Origin: Rhizobium leguminosarum
GTDB lineage: Bacteria > Pseudomonadota > Alphaproteobacteria > Rhizobiales > Rhizobiaceae
Assembly: GCF_004123835.1 (NCBI RefSeq)
Contig: NZ_MZMU01000025.1
Span: 62,001 to 126,000 of the forward strand
Length of the DNA: 64,000 nucleotides
Reading direction: 5' to 3'
A program made the translations under genes and the position numbers. This document shows, in pieces, positions 49,371 through 58,220 of the stretch (position 1 is its first letter; each line of letters begins with the position of its first letter). Under the pieces are notes generated by a model. That model did not search any database. It was not told where the DNA came from and worked only from the letters and a program-made list of their open reading frames with translations.

Positions 49371-49802
49371 TCAGAGCGCCTTGGCGTTTTCCAGAAGCCG
49401 GCGGATATATTCAAGCGTCAGCTCGCGCTCGAAAACCCGAAAACCTTTAAACAGCGCAAGGTCGGCCTCCCGCGCGGTCTCGATCGCCTCGGCCTCCATG
49501 GCGCGGGCCTTCGGCGTCAGGAAGAGCAGTTGCGCCCGCTTGTCGGACGGATGCGGCCGGCGTTCGATCAACCCGTCTCGGACCATGCGCGAAAGCGTAT
49601 TGGCCATGGTCGCCTGTTCGATATCGACACGCTCGAGAAGCTGTTTCTGGGTCAGCCCGTCCTCGGCCCAGAGTTCCAGCAGAATGGGGAACTGGCCCGG
49701 AGAAAAACCGAGCCCAACCGCGCGCTGGTGCAGCGAGCGGGCAAACCCTTTCGCCAGCTGGCTGGCAAGGTAGGCTCCCGAATCCATGCGGTTAAATCCC
49801 AT
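49371..49802 (-). CDS. MarR-family transcriptional regulator
   Basis: 143 residues. Winged helix with LTQKQLLERVDIEQATMANTL as recognition region and the wing IERRPHPSDKRAQLLFLTPKA, which has the DxR signature of MarR proteins. Ligand unknown. Located beside the gap that leads to polA; this neighbour pair is the context in which rhizobial AbcR small RNAs are found. Confidence 0.9.
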   Translation of the reverse strand: MGFNRMDSGAYLASQLAKGFARSLHQRAVGLGFSPGQFPILLELWAEDGLTQKQLLERVDIEQATMANTLSRMVRDGLIERRPHPSDKRAQLLFLTPKARAMEAEAIETAREADLALFKGFRVFERELTLEYIRRLLENAKAL

Positions 49803-49901
49803 GATTGCAAGTTAGGCTCAAAACCATGCCGGAGACAATGCAGCAAATCGCATACGATGCTCCTAAACATGCAAGCGGTGATCAGAATTTCGAGTGCCTC
49901 G

Positions 49902-49947
49902 AAAAAACAAAAGTCGCCATGGCCTGGAGGTTGGCCATGGCGACTTT
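49902..49947 (-). terminator. Terminator of the marR-polA small RNA candidate
   Basis: Perfect 15-bp inverted repeat (49910-49924 with 49933-49947); minus-strand reading gives four T, G, six T. The stem alone looks bidirectional but only the minus strand has a long T run. Confidence 0.85.
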
Positions 49948-50035
49948 AAAGTGGGGACAAAGGCCCGGAGAGGGGGATAAGGCCTTTGTCCAAGCCTGAC
50001 GCGGCGGGGGACAAGCCGGTGATCAGACCCGCGAC
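49902..50035 (-). ncRNA. Candidate AbcR/alpha-r15-like small RNA
   Basis: On the minus strand: hairpin 1 GCGGG/CCCGC (50032-50028 with 50008-50004), hairpin 2 with a perfect 11-bp stem GGACAAAGGCC (49991-49981, 49965-49955) and loop TTATCCCCCTCTCCG, and hairpin 3, a perfect 15-bp stem (49947-49933, 49924-49910) with loop AACCTCCA, then TTTTGTTTTTT (to 49902). Loops 2 and 3 could pair with ribosome sites (GGAGG). In Sinorhizobium meliloti the AbcR/alpha-r15 genes are, as I recall, next to polA and a MarR-type gene, the same neighbours. Only one copy is seen; the 5' end is not fixed. Confidence 0.68.
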
Positions 50036-50140
50036 GCAATCAAGCGCCGGTGACATGGATTTGTGGCTCAGAATGTGGTTTTTCAAGGGAGGGCCATGGT
50101 TACAAATCGGTAACAGTTTGGTGAGCCGGAATCCGTGCCG

Positions 50141-50239
50141 CACAATTCCTCAGATCGGAATCGATGGAAAGATAAAATTATGCAGCAACGCCAAGTGCTC
50201 AGCGTGCTTTGTGCGTCCGAAAAGACGCGCGGCGCTGTG
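50141..50239 (+). repeat. Palindromic repeat family B, copy 5
   Basis: CACAATTCCTCAGATCGGAATCGAT ... AAATTATGCAGCAACGCCAAGTGCTCAGCG ... AGACGCGCGGCGCTG blocks in the order of copy 1, with point changes. It lies about 95 bases before polA. Confidence 0.8.
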
Positions 50240-50332
50240 TGACGCTCCGAACGCCATAATCCTTTTCGCGCGCCGAACTTTATGCCGAACTCCATATGGA
50301 CCTCGTCCCATGCCCGCGCTATCCATGCACGC

Positions 50333-53332
50333 ATGAAAAAAGGCGATCACCTCTTCCTAGTCGATGGTTCCGGATTCATCTTCCGGGCGTTTCATGCTTT
50401 GCCGCCGCTGACCCGCAAGACCGACGGCCTGCCGATCGGCGCCGTGTCCGGTTTCTGCAACATGCTGTGGAAGCTGCTGAGGGACGCGCGCAATACCGAT
50501 GTCGGTGTGACGCCGACGCATCTAGCCGTCATCTTCGATTATTCCGCCAAGACGTTTCGCAAGGATCTCTACGACGCCTATAAGGCGAACCGCTCCGCGC
50601 CGCCGGAAGAGCTCATTCCGCAATTCGGCCTTATAAGAGAGGCGACCCGTGCCTTCAATCTGCCCTGCATTGAGACCGAAGGCTTCGAGGCCGACGACAT
50701 CATCGCCACCTATGCCCGCCAGGCCGAAGCGACCGGCGCCGATGTCACCATCGTCTCCTCCGACAAGGATCTGATGCAGCTCGTCAGCCCCAATGTCCAT
50801 ATGTATGACAGCATGAAGGACAAGCAGATCGGCATTCCCGATGTCATCGAGAAATGGGGCGTGCCGCCGGAAAAAATGATCGACCTGCAGGCGATGACCG
50901 GTGATTCCGTCGACAATGTTCCCGGCATTCCCGGCATCGGCCCGAAAACCGCCGCCCAGCTGCTCGAGGAATACGGCGATCTCGATACGCTGCTCGAACG
51001 CGCCACCGAGATCAAGCAGGTCAAGCGCCGCGAGACGATCCTCGCCAATATCGACATGGCCAAGCTCTCGCGCGACCTCGTGCGGCTACGCACCGATGTG
51101 CCGCTCGATCTCGATCTCGACGCGCTGGTTCTGGAACCGCAGAACGGCCCGAAGCTGATCGGCTTCCTGAAGACGATGGAATTCACAACGCTGACGCGCC
51201 GCGTCGCCGAGGCCTGCGCTTGCGATGCCGGCGCCATCGAACCGGCGATCGTCCGCATCGAATGGGGTGAGACGGCCCGCGGCCCGGATCTCGATGCGGC
51301 GGAGCCTGAGACTGTCGCGGGCGGCATCCCCGACGTTTCGGGCGAATCCGTGCCGGTGCCGCCGCGCGCGAAGGCGAAGACCGCGGTGGAAGGCGCCTTT
51401 TCGCCCGCCGATCTTGCCAAGGCGCGGGCCGAAGCCTTTGCGACGCTGCCTTTCGATCATTCGGCCTATGTCACGATCCGCGACCTGGCGACGCTCGACC
51501 GCTGGCTCGCCGATGCGCGCGCTACCGGCCTCGTTGCTTTCGATACCGAGACCACGTCGCTGGATGCGATGCAGGCCGAACTTGTCGGCTTTTCGCTGGC
51601 GATCGCCGACAATACGGCCGATCCCACTGGCACGAAGATCCGCGCCGCCTATGTGCCGCTCGTCCACAAGAACGGCGTCGGCGATCTGCTCGGCGGCGGC
51701 CTTGCCGACAACCAGATCCCGATGGGCGATGCCCTGCCGCGGCTGAAGGCATTGCTGGAGGACGAAGCGGTTCTCAAGGTCGCCCAGAATCTGAAATACG
51801 ACTACCTGCTGTTGAAGCGCTACGGCATCGAGACCAGGAGTTTCGATGACACGATGCTGATCTCCTACGTGCTGGACGCCGGCACCGGCGCGCATGGCAT
51901 GGACCCGCTCTCGGAAAAATTCCTCGGCCATACCCCGATCCCCTACAAGGACGTGGCGGGCAGCGGCAAGGCGAACGTCACCTTCGATCTGGTCGATATC
52001 GACCGCGCCACCCACTATGCCGCCGAAGATGCCGACGTGACGCTGCGCCTCTGGCTGGTGCTGAAGCCTCGGCTGGCGGCAGCAGGGCTGACCAGCGTCT
52101 ATGAACGGCTGGAGCGGCCGCTGTTGCCCGTGCTTGCGCGCATGGAAGCGCGCGGCATCACCGTCGACCGACAAATCCTGTCGCGGCTCTCCGGCGAGCT
52201 GGCCCAGGGTGCAGCAAGGCTGGAGGACGAGATCTACGTGCTGGCCGGCGAGCGCTTCAATATCGGTTCGCCGAAGCAGCTGGGCGATATCCTGTTCGGC
52301 AAGATGGGCCTTTCCGGCGGCAGCAAGACGAAGACAGGCCAATGGTCCACCTCCGCGCAGGTGCTCGAGGATCTGGCCGCCGCCGGTTTCGAACTGCCGC
52401 GCAAGATCGTCGACTGGCGCCAGGTCACCAAGCTGAAATCCACCTATACCGACGCGCTTCCGGGTTACGTTCACCCCGAGACGAAGCGGGTCCACACTTC
52501 CTATTCGCTGGCATCGACGACCACGGGGCGCTTGTCCTCCTCCGAGCCGAACCTGCAGAACATTCCGGTGCGCACCGCAGAAGGCCGCAAGATCCGCACC
52601 GCCTTCATCTCGACGCCTGGCCACAAGCTGATCTCTGCCGACTACAGCCAGATCGAACTGCGCGTGCTTGCCCATGTGGCAGAGATCCCGCAACTGACCA
52701 AGGCCTTCGAAGATGGCGTCGACATCCACGCCATGACGGCGTCAGAAATGTTCGGCGTGCCGGTAGAAGGCATGCCGGGCGAGGTGCGCCGCCGCGCCAA
52801 GGCGATCAATTTCGGCATCATCTACGGCATCTCGGCCTTCGGGCTTGCCAATCAGCTTTCGATCGAGCGTTCGGAAGCCGGCGACTACATTAAGAAGTAT
52901 TTCGAGCGTTTCCCCGGCATCCGCGATTATATGGAAAGCCGAAAGGCCATGGCGCGCGACAAGGGTTATGTCGAAACGATCTTCGGTCGCCGCATCAACT
53001 ATCCCGAAATCCGCTCTTCCAATCCATCCGTGCGCGCCTTCAACGAGCGTGCGGCCATCAACGCGCCGATCCAGGGCTCGGCTGCCGACGTCATTCGCCG
53101 GGCGATGATCAAGATAGAGCCGGCGCTTGTCGAAGTCGGCCTTGCCGATCGCGTCCGCATGCTGCTGCAGGTGCACGACGAACTCATCTTCGAGGTCGAG
53201 GACGAGGATGTCAAAAAGGCGATGCCGGTCATCGTCTCGGTCATGGAAAACGCCACCATGCCGGCGCTGGAAATGCGTGTGCCGCTGAGGGTCGATGCCC
53301 GCGCCGCCACCAATTGGGACGAGGCGCACTAA
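50333..53332 (+). CDS. polA: DNA polymerase I
   Basis: Fills gaps and removes RNA primers. 999 residues from ATG 50333 (MKKGDHLFLVDGSGFIFRAF); an ATG at 50282 upstream is in frame but less likely. Order: 5' nuclease domain (1-310, with DGSGFIFR, FDYSAKTFRKDLY and GIGPKTAAQLL), a Pro/Ala-rich linker, a 3'-5' exonuclease domain with intact DTET near 403 (AFDTETTSLD) and YAAEDADVTL, and the polymerase domain with motif A DYSQIELRVL near 769, motif B RRRAKAINFGIIYG, and motif C LQVHDE near 944. Its TAA coincides with a RIME-type repeat edge. Confidence 0.97.
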   Translation: MKKGDHLFLVDGSGFIFRAFHALPPLTRKTDGLPIGAVSGFCNMLWKLLRDARNTDVGVTPTHLAVIFDYSAKTFRKDLYDAYKANRSAPPEELIPQFGLIREATRAFNLPCIETEGFEADDIIATYARQAEATGADVTIVSSDKDLMQLVSPNVHMYDSMKDKQIGIPDVIEKWGVPPEKMIDLQAMTGDSVDNVPGIPGIGPKTAAQLLEEYGDLDTLLERATEIKQVKRRETILANIDMAKLSRDLVRLRTDVPLDLDLDALVLEPQNGPKLIGFLKTMEFTTLTRRVAEACACDAGAIEPAIVRIEWGETARGPDLDAAEPETVAGGIPDVSGESVPVPPRAKAKTAVEGAFSPADLAKARAEAFATLPFDHSAYVTIRDLATLDRWLADARATGLVAFDTETTSLDAMQAELVGFSLAIADNTADPTGTKIRAAYVPLVHKNGVGDLLGGGLADNQIPMGDALPRLKALLEDEAVLKVAQNLKYDYLLLKRYGIETRSFDDTMLISYVLDAGTGAHGMDPLSEKFLGHTPIPYKDVAGSGKANVTFDLVDIDRATHYAAEDADVTLRLWLVLKPRLAAAGLTSVYERLERPLLPVLARMEARGITVDRQILSRLSGELAQGAARLEDEIYVLAGERFNIGSPKQLGDILFGKMGLSGGSKTKTGQWSTSAQVLEDLAAAGFELPRKIVDWRQVTKLKSTYTDALPGYVHPETKRVHTSYSLASTTTGRLSSSEPNLQNIPVRTAEGRKIRTAFISTPGHKLISADYSQIELRVLAHVAEIPQLTKAFEDGVDIHAMTASEMFGVPVEGMPGEVRRRAKAINFGIIYGISAFGLANQLSIERSEAGDYIKKYFERFPGIRDYMESRKAMARDKGYVETIFGRRINYPEIRSSNPSVRAFNERAAINAPIQGSAADVIRRAMIKIEPALVEVGLADRVRMLLQVHDELIFEVEDEDVKKAMPVIVSVMENATMPALEMRVPLRVDARAATNWDEAH

Positions 53333-53437
53333 AGCATGTCGCGCAAAACTGTGCAGCGGTTTTGCGGACAACGACATGCGTGGAAATAAAGCCTAAAGCG
53401 AGGGGTGGATCTGAAAGATTGCGACGCGCTTTAGAGC
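53330..53437. repeat. RIME-type repeat family A, copy 4
   Basis: Full-length copy (about 108 bases) from TAAAGCATGTCGCG to GCGCTTTAGAGC. The polA stop codon (53330-53332) is its first three bases. Confidence 0.88.
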
Positions 53438-53606
53438 GCCTCCCCAAAATTGGCAAAGATTTTTCTTACTGCCAGAACTCATTGAAAGTGCAACGATTTA
53501 TCCCAAGGCGCCGTATCGGAACGATACGGCAGGAAGGAACTTATTAACCTTCCTTTTCTATCCCGGTAGGGTCGTAATTTGCAAAGCATGAGTGAGTAGC
53601 GGACGC

Positions 53607-55916
53607 ATGCGTTTTCCCAGAACCAATTTGACGGATGCCGGAGATTTTTCCAGCGAGATTGAAACGGACCTTCCGGAAGAAAACCCAGGGGAGAAGCCGG
53701 CGGCACCCATCTGGCAGAGCAACTTTTCCCTCGCACCGAATGTCCGTTTCACCCGCACGCCGGAAACGCTGATCAGCAGGCGGCGCGCGCCGAATGAGCC
53801 GGTTCGCGATGATTCGCAGATTGGACAGCAGGCGATACGGATAGAGCCGGTTGCCGTCGATGTGCCGTTCGATATCTATCTGCCCGAGCCGGACGAAATT
53901 TCCGTAGCACCGCATAGGGTCGAACCGCAGCCGTCACCTTTGCTTGAAGAGCCCGGCGCACCGGCTTTCCGCGCCAGCGCAGAGCTTTCCTCCATTTCGG
54001 ATTTCGCCTTCTGGGAAGTCATGGCCTTCGAAGAGGCCGAGCCGGTTCGCGCGCCACCCTTGATATCGTTCCCGAAGACCGAGACCTCGCCCGAATCGAT
54101 CACATCGCTGTTCCGGATCATGGAGTGGCGCCCCGGTCGGCCGGCCCCCGCTCCCGTCGTCTCCCCCCCGGCCCCGCAGCCCGCCGCGGTCTCCGCGAAG
54201 GTTGCCGTGCGCCCTGCGGCCGCGATATCCCTGGAAAAGCCCAGGCGCATTCCTGTCGAGGCGCCAGTCGCGCCGGCCCCCCAGGCTGCGTCAGCCCCTC
54301 AGGTCGCGCCGGCGCCGCAGCGCACGCCGCCCGTCGCCGCGGTTCTGCCGTCGCCGCGCCTGGCCGCGAGGCCCGAAAGGATCGATGCATCCGGCTATGA
54401 ATTCCCGCCGCGTGCCCTGCTGCAGGAACCGCCGGAACGCCTCGGCGAAATCATGTCGCAGGAGACGCTGGAGCAGAATGCCGGGCTTCTGGAAAGCGTG
54501 CTGGAAGATTTCGGCATCAAGGGCGAGATCATCCATGTCCGTCCCGGCCCTGTCGTCACCCTCTATGAATTCGAGCCCGCGCCGGGCGTGAAATCGTCGC
54601 GCGTCATCGGTCTTGCCGATGATATCGCCCGCTCGATGTCGGCGCTCTCGGCCCGCGTTGCCGTCGTCCCCGGCCGCAACGTCATCGGCATCGAATTGCC
54701 GAATGTCACACGCGAAACCGTCTATTTCCGCGAGATGATCGAGAGCCAGGATTTCGAGAAGAGCGGCTACAAACTGGCGCTCGGCCTCGGCAAGACCATC
54801 GGCGGCGAGCCTGTCATTGCCGAGCTCGCCAAGATGCCGCATCTGCTTGTCGCCGGCACCACCGGCTCCGGCAAGTCGGTCGCCATCAACACGATGATCC
54901 TGTCGCTGCTCTACCGCATGACGCCGGAACAGTGCCGTCTGATCATGGTCGACCCGAAGATGCTCGAACTGTCCGTCTATGATGGCATCCCGCATCTGCT
55001 GACGCCCGTCGTCACCGATCCGAAGAAGGCGGTAATGGCGCTGAAATGGGCCGTGCGCGAAATGGAGGAGCGCTATCGCAAGATGTCGCGCCTCGGTGTC
55101 CGCAACATCGACGGTTACAACGATCGCATGGCACAGGCCCGCGAAAAGGGCGAGACCATCCATGTCATGGTCCAGGTCGGCTTCGACAAGGGCACCGGCA
55201 CTCCGATCGAGGAAAGCCAGGCGCTGGACCTGACGCCGATGCCTTATATCGTCGTCATCGTCGACGAGATGGCCGACCTGATGATGGTCGCCGGCAAGGA
55301 TATCGAAGGTGCGATCCAACGCCTCGCCCAGATGGCGCGAGCGGCCGGCATCCATCTGATCATGGCGACACAGCGTCCGTCGGTCGACGTCATCACCGGC
55401 ACGATCAAGGCGAACTTCCCGACCCGCATCTCCTTCCAGGTGACCTCGAAGATCGACAGCCGCACCATTCTCGGCGAACAGGGCGCCGAGCAGCTGCTCG
55501 GTCAGGGCGATATGCTGCACATGCAGGGCGGCGGGCGGATTTCCCGCGTCCACGGTCCCTTCGTCTCCGATGTCGAAGTGGAAAAGGTTGTCGCCCATCT
55601 GAAGACCCAGGGCCGCCCGGAATATCTCGATACCGTCACCGCCGACGAGGAGGAAGAGACGGAAGAGGAAGAAGCCGGCGCCGTCTTCGACAAGAGCGCC
55701 ATGGCCTCCGAGGATGGCAACGAGCTTTACGAACAGGCGGTCAAGGTCGTTATGCGCGACAAGAAATGCTCGACCTCCTACATCCAGCGCCGCCTCGGCA
55801 TCGGCTACAACCGCGCCGCCTCATTGGTGGAACGCATGGAAAAAGAAGGTCTTGTCGGCCCGGCCAACCATGTCGGCAAGCGCGAGATCGTATCGGGACG
55901 GGGCGACGGCGAGTAA
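53607..55916 (+). CDS. ftsK: FtsK/SpoIIIE DNA translocase without membrane domain
   Basis: Hexameric DNA pump, 769 residues from ATG 53607 (a GTG at 53592 would add five). Residues 1-260 are a Pro/Ala/Glu-rich, soluble region with no transmembrane segment, unlike FtsK proper with four N-terminal helices. The alpha and beta motor domains follow: Walker A GTTGSGKS near 417, Walker B VVIVDEMADLMMV, and the MATQRPSVDVITG motif. The winged-helix gamma domain near 702-769 (TSYIQRRLGIGYNRAASLVE) should read polarity sequences. Probably a second FtsK paralogue of the genome or a soluble translocase. An acidic run (EEEETEEEE) precedes gamma. Confidence 0.9.
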   Translation: MRFPRTNLTDAGDFSSEIETDLPEENPGEKPAAPIWQSNFSLAPNVRFTRTPETLISRRRAPNEPVRDDSQIGQQAIRIEPVAVDVPFDIYLPEPDEISVAPHRVEPQPSPLLEEPGAPAFRASAELSSISDFAFWEVMAFEEAEPVRAPPLISFPKTETSPESITSLFRIMEWRPGRPAPAPVVSPPAPQPAAVSAKVAVRPAAAISLEKPRRIPVEAPVAPAPQAASAPQVAPAPQRTPPVAAVLPSPRLAARPERIDASGYEFPPRALLQEPPERLGEIMSQETLEQNAGLLESVLEDFGIKGEIIHVRPGPVVTLYEFEPAPGVKSSRVIGLADDIARSMSALSARVAVVPGRNVIGIELPNVTRETVYFREMIESQDFEKSGYKLALGLGKTIGGEPVIAELAKMPHLLVAGTTGSGKSVAINTMILSLLYRMTPEQCRLIMVDPKMLELSVYDGIPHLLTPVVTDPKKAVMALKWAVREMEERYRKMSRLGVRNIDGYNDRMAQAREKGETIHVMVQVGFDKGTGTPIEESQALDLTPMPYIVVIVDEMADLMMVAGKDIEGAIQRLAQMARAAGIHLIMATQRPSVDVITGTIKANFPTRISFQVTSKIDSRTILGEQGAEQLLGQGDMLHMQGGGRISRVHGPFVSDVEVEKVVAHLKTQGRPEYLDTVTADEEEETEEEEAGAVFDKSAMASEDGNELYEQAVKVVMRDKKCSTSYIQRRLGIGYNRAASLVERMEKEGLVGPANHVGKREIVSGRGDGE

Positions 55917-55951
55917 TCGCCGGCGGCCAGGACGTCTGACGGATGTTAGTT

Positions 55952-56455
55952 TTACGTCCTTAAAGCAGCCAGCCGAATCGTCTCCCTGACAAACTCGGTC
56001 TTTCCGCCGGTGTAAGAATCCCAATCACCGTCTGCCTCCGCAGCCAGCCGGCGTTTCAGATCGGCATAGGCCTTGGCCCTCTCGGGGTGATCCCTGATAT
56101 AATCGCGAAACAGAACGCGGTCCCGATGCGCGGGATTATTAGGCCCGCAAAGATAGAGCCTGAACCCATAACCGTCATGATTGCGGGTGAAGGCCCATCG
56201 TTGCTCGCCTGTATCGCCGTGGAAGACGAAGTCGGCAGCGCGCACGGTCTCGATCGCCGCTGGCAGGAACGCCTTGGATATCATCACGGCATCGAGGTCG
56301 ATCTTCGGCTTGGCCGGCAGGCCAGGCACTGACGTACTGCCGATATGATCGATGGAAAGCAGGCGGTCACCGAGCAAGGCGGAGACCTCCGTGCTGATCT
56401 TGGCAAACAGCCGCGGCCAGGAAGGATCATAGTCGACTACCTTGATGGCGCGCAT
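55952..56455 (-). CDS. GrpB-family protein
   Basis: 167 residues, UPF0157/GrpB domain of the nucleotidyltransferase-like fold (VDYDPSWPRLFAKISTEVSAL, IDHIGSTSVPGLPAKPKIDL). The IDHIGSTSVPG motif is characteristic. Function unproven; some are fused to dephospho-CoA kinase or act with aminoglycoside-type transferases. It follows phnN by 19 bases and so may be read with the phn genes, with no obvious functional link. Confidence 0.87.
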   Translation of the reverse strand: MRAIKVVDYDPSWPRLFAKISTEVSALLGDRLLSIDHIGSTSVPGLPAKPKIDLDAVMISKAFLPAAIETVRAADFVFHGDTGEQRWAFTRNHDGYGFRLYLCGPNNPAHRDRVLFRDYIRDHPERAKAYADLKRRLAAEADGDWDSYTGGKTEFVRETIRLAALRT

Positions 56456-56474
56456 GCCCTTCCTCTCGATCTGT

Positions 56475-57071
56475 TCAGGGCGCCTTGGTCAGCAATCCGT
56501 CGAGGATCTCGATCATCTTCTGCTCGGCCTCTTCGAGCGAGCCGCTATTGTCGAGCTCCACCACGTCATATTCGCCGCGCACCGTCAGCGGTCCGCGGGC
56601 GAGCCGGGCCATTATATCTTCATGCGTCTCGCGTCCGCGTGCCTCCAGCCGGCCGGCGAGCACTTCGGGGCGGGCGGTGACGTTGATGACTTTCAGCCGC
56701 GGGAAGGCGGCCTGGAAGCGGTGAAGCGCCGAGCGCGAGCCGTTGGCGACGACGACATGGCCTCTCGACAGCGCCACCGAGACCTCGGCCGGAATACCGT
56801 ATCTCAGGCCGTGCGCTTCCCACCAGACCGCGAAGGAGCCTGACTGCTCCATGGCGGCAAACCCTTCGAGGGAGACGGAAAGATGATCTTCGCCGCCGGC
56901 GTCACGGTGGCGGGTGATGACGCGGCGGACGAAATGCACGTTCTCACGGCCGGCAAAACGCCGGGCGGCGAGGTTCATCAGCGTGTCCTTGCCAGCCCCG
57001 CTCGGGCCGACGACAACGACCATGATGCCGCGCTCGGCTCCGGCTCCTGCGTGGGGTTCGTGCGGCATCAT
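56475..57071 (-). CDS. phnN: Ribose 1,5-bisphosphate phosphokinase PhnN
   Basis: Kinase of the guanylate kinase fold that makes PRPP from ribose 1,5-bisphosphate in C-P lyase phosphonate breakdown. 198 residues from ATG 57071, which overlaps the phnM stop by four bases. P-loop VVVVGPSGAGKDTLMN, then the RRVITRHRDAGGEDHL motif conserved in PhnN. The presence of phnM and phnE in line makes this assignment firm. Confidence 0.93.
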   Translation of the reverse strand: MMPHEPHAGAGAERGIMVVVVGPSGAGKDTLMNLAARRFAGRENVHFVRRVITRHRDAGGEDHLSVSLEGFAAMEQSGSFAVWWEAHGLRYGIPAEVSVALSRGHVVVANGSRSALHRFQAAFPRLKVINVTARPEVLAGRLEARGRETHEDIMARLARGPLTVRGEYDVVELDNSGSLEEAEQKMIEILDGLLTKAP

Positions 57072-58207
57072 GCGACACGGCGTCCCTGGCGCCAGACGGA
57101 GCGCGTCACCGGCACGCCATGTGAGCGGTGGACGCGGACAAGATCAGCGCGCAGCCCCGTTGCGATCCGGCCGCGGTCATCGAGGCTGACGGTGCGGGCG
57201 GGCGTCGATGTCACCATGGCGATCGCCTTCGGCAGGCTGATGCTCTCGACTTCGTCGGCGAGGATGAACGGCGCATGCAGCAGGCTGAGCGGCACGTAGT
57301 CGGAGGAAAGCACGTCGAGCACGCCCATCTCGGCAAGATCGCGGGCGGCGATATTGCCGGAATGCGACTTGCCGCGCACGATGTTCGGCGCGCCCATCAG
57401 CACGCTCATGCCGTGCTCGTGCGACGCCCTGGCGGCATCGAAGCTGGTCGGGAACTCAGCCAGGCGCACACCGTTGTCGATTGCCTCGTCGACATGGGAG
57501 AGCGTCGCGTCGTCATGGCTTGCCACGGTAATGCCGCGCTCGGCGCAGACCTTGGCGATGGCGTCGCGGTGCGGCGTCGAATTGCGCGCCGATTCTGCCT
57601 GGCGCTTGGCGACGAAACGCGCGAAAGCCTCGTCGCTCAGGCCCCGCTTCTTCTGGTAGTAAAAGATATACTGGTCCATCGTCTGGAACTGACGCTGGCC
57701 GGGCGCATGGTCCATCAGCGAGACGAGCCGCACATGCCGGTCGTTTTCGAAATCGGCGAAGTGTTCGAGCACGTTGTCGGCCGAGACCTCGCAGCGCAGG
57801 TGGATGAGATGCTCGGCGCGCAGCCTGCCTTCCGTCTCCGCCGACTGGATGGCATCGGCCATCTCTCGCATCTCGCCGTGTTCGAAGCCGCCGTCCTCGT
57901 CCGCGCCCATGCGCAGGCAGTCGAACACCGTGGTGATGCCTGAGGTGACGATCTGGGCGTCATGCGCCTGGACTGCGGCGGTCTTGTTCCAGCGGATGCC
58001 GGGGCGCGGCTGGTAATGGCCTTCGAGATGATCAGTGTGCAACTCGACGAGACCGGGAATGACGTAGTCGCCTTCGAAATCTTCGCCGGCTACCGAGTTG
58101 CCTTCGGAGATATCGGCGATCTTCCCGTCGCGAATGAGGATCGATCCTGAGAGGATGTCGTCCTCGAGAACGATGCGGGCGTTGGAAAACACGGTCTCTT
58201 TGCTCAT
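57068..58207 (-). CDS. phnM: Phosphonate metabolism protein PhnM (triphosphate diphosphohydrolase)
   Basis: Amidohydrolase-fold enzyme that removes pyrophosphate from alpha-D-ribose 1-methylphosphonate 5-triphosphate to give the 5-phosphate in the C-P lyase pathway. ATG 58207 (MSKETVFSN) gives 379 residues. Metal ligands: VELHTDHLEGHY (HxD-type), IHLRCEVS, VASHDDATLSH and SSDYVPLSLL. Sits between the 2H phosphoesterase and phnN, 13 bases after the former. Confidence 0.94.
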   Translation of the reverse strand: MSKETVFSNARIVLEDDILSGSILIRDGKIADISEGNSVAGEDFEGDYVIPGLVELHTDHLEGHYQPRPGIRWNKTAAVQAHDAQIVTSGITTVFDCLRMGADEDGGFEHGEMREMADAIQSAETEGRLRAEHLIHLRCEVSADNVLEHFADFENDRHVRLVSLMDHAPGQRQFQTMDQYIFYYQKKRGLSDEAFARFVAKRQAESARNSTPHRDAIAKVCAERGITVASHDDATLSHVDEAIDNGVRLAEFPTSFDAARASHEHGMSVLMGAPNIVRGKSHSGNIAARDLAEMGVLDVLSSDYVPLSLLHAPFILADEVESISLPKAIAMVTSTPARTVSLDDRGRIATGLRADLVRVHRSHGVPVTRSVWRQGRRVA

Positions 58208-58220
58208 GTCGTCAGGTCTT

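Larger units (their letters stand above)
49803..50332. other. marR-polA intergenic region with small RNA candidate and repeat B5
   Basis: 530 bases. From left: about 100 bases without feature, the candidate small RNA with terminator on the minus strand (49902-50035), a stretch with possible promoter for it, a family B repeat (50141-50239) and the polA leader. Confidence 0.6.

Noticed and set aside
3445..50239. Dispersed repeats as a CRISPR array or insertion sequence
   Set aside because: They are single, spaced by many kilobases, lack spacers and carry no transposase; they fit RIME-type palindromes.
53505..53560. GGAAGG ... CCTTCC inverted repeat before ftsK as an operator
   Set aside because: Short arms around an AT-rich centre, no second copy; could be chance.
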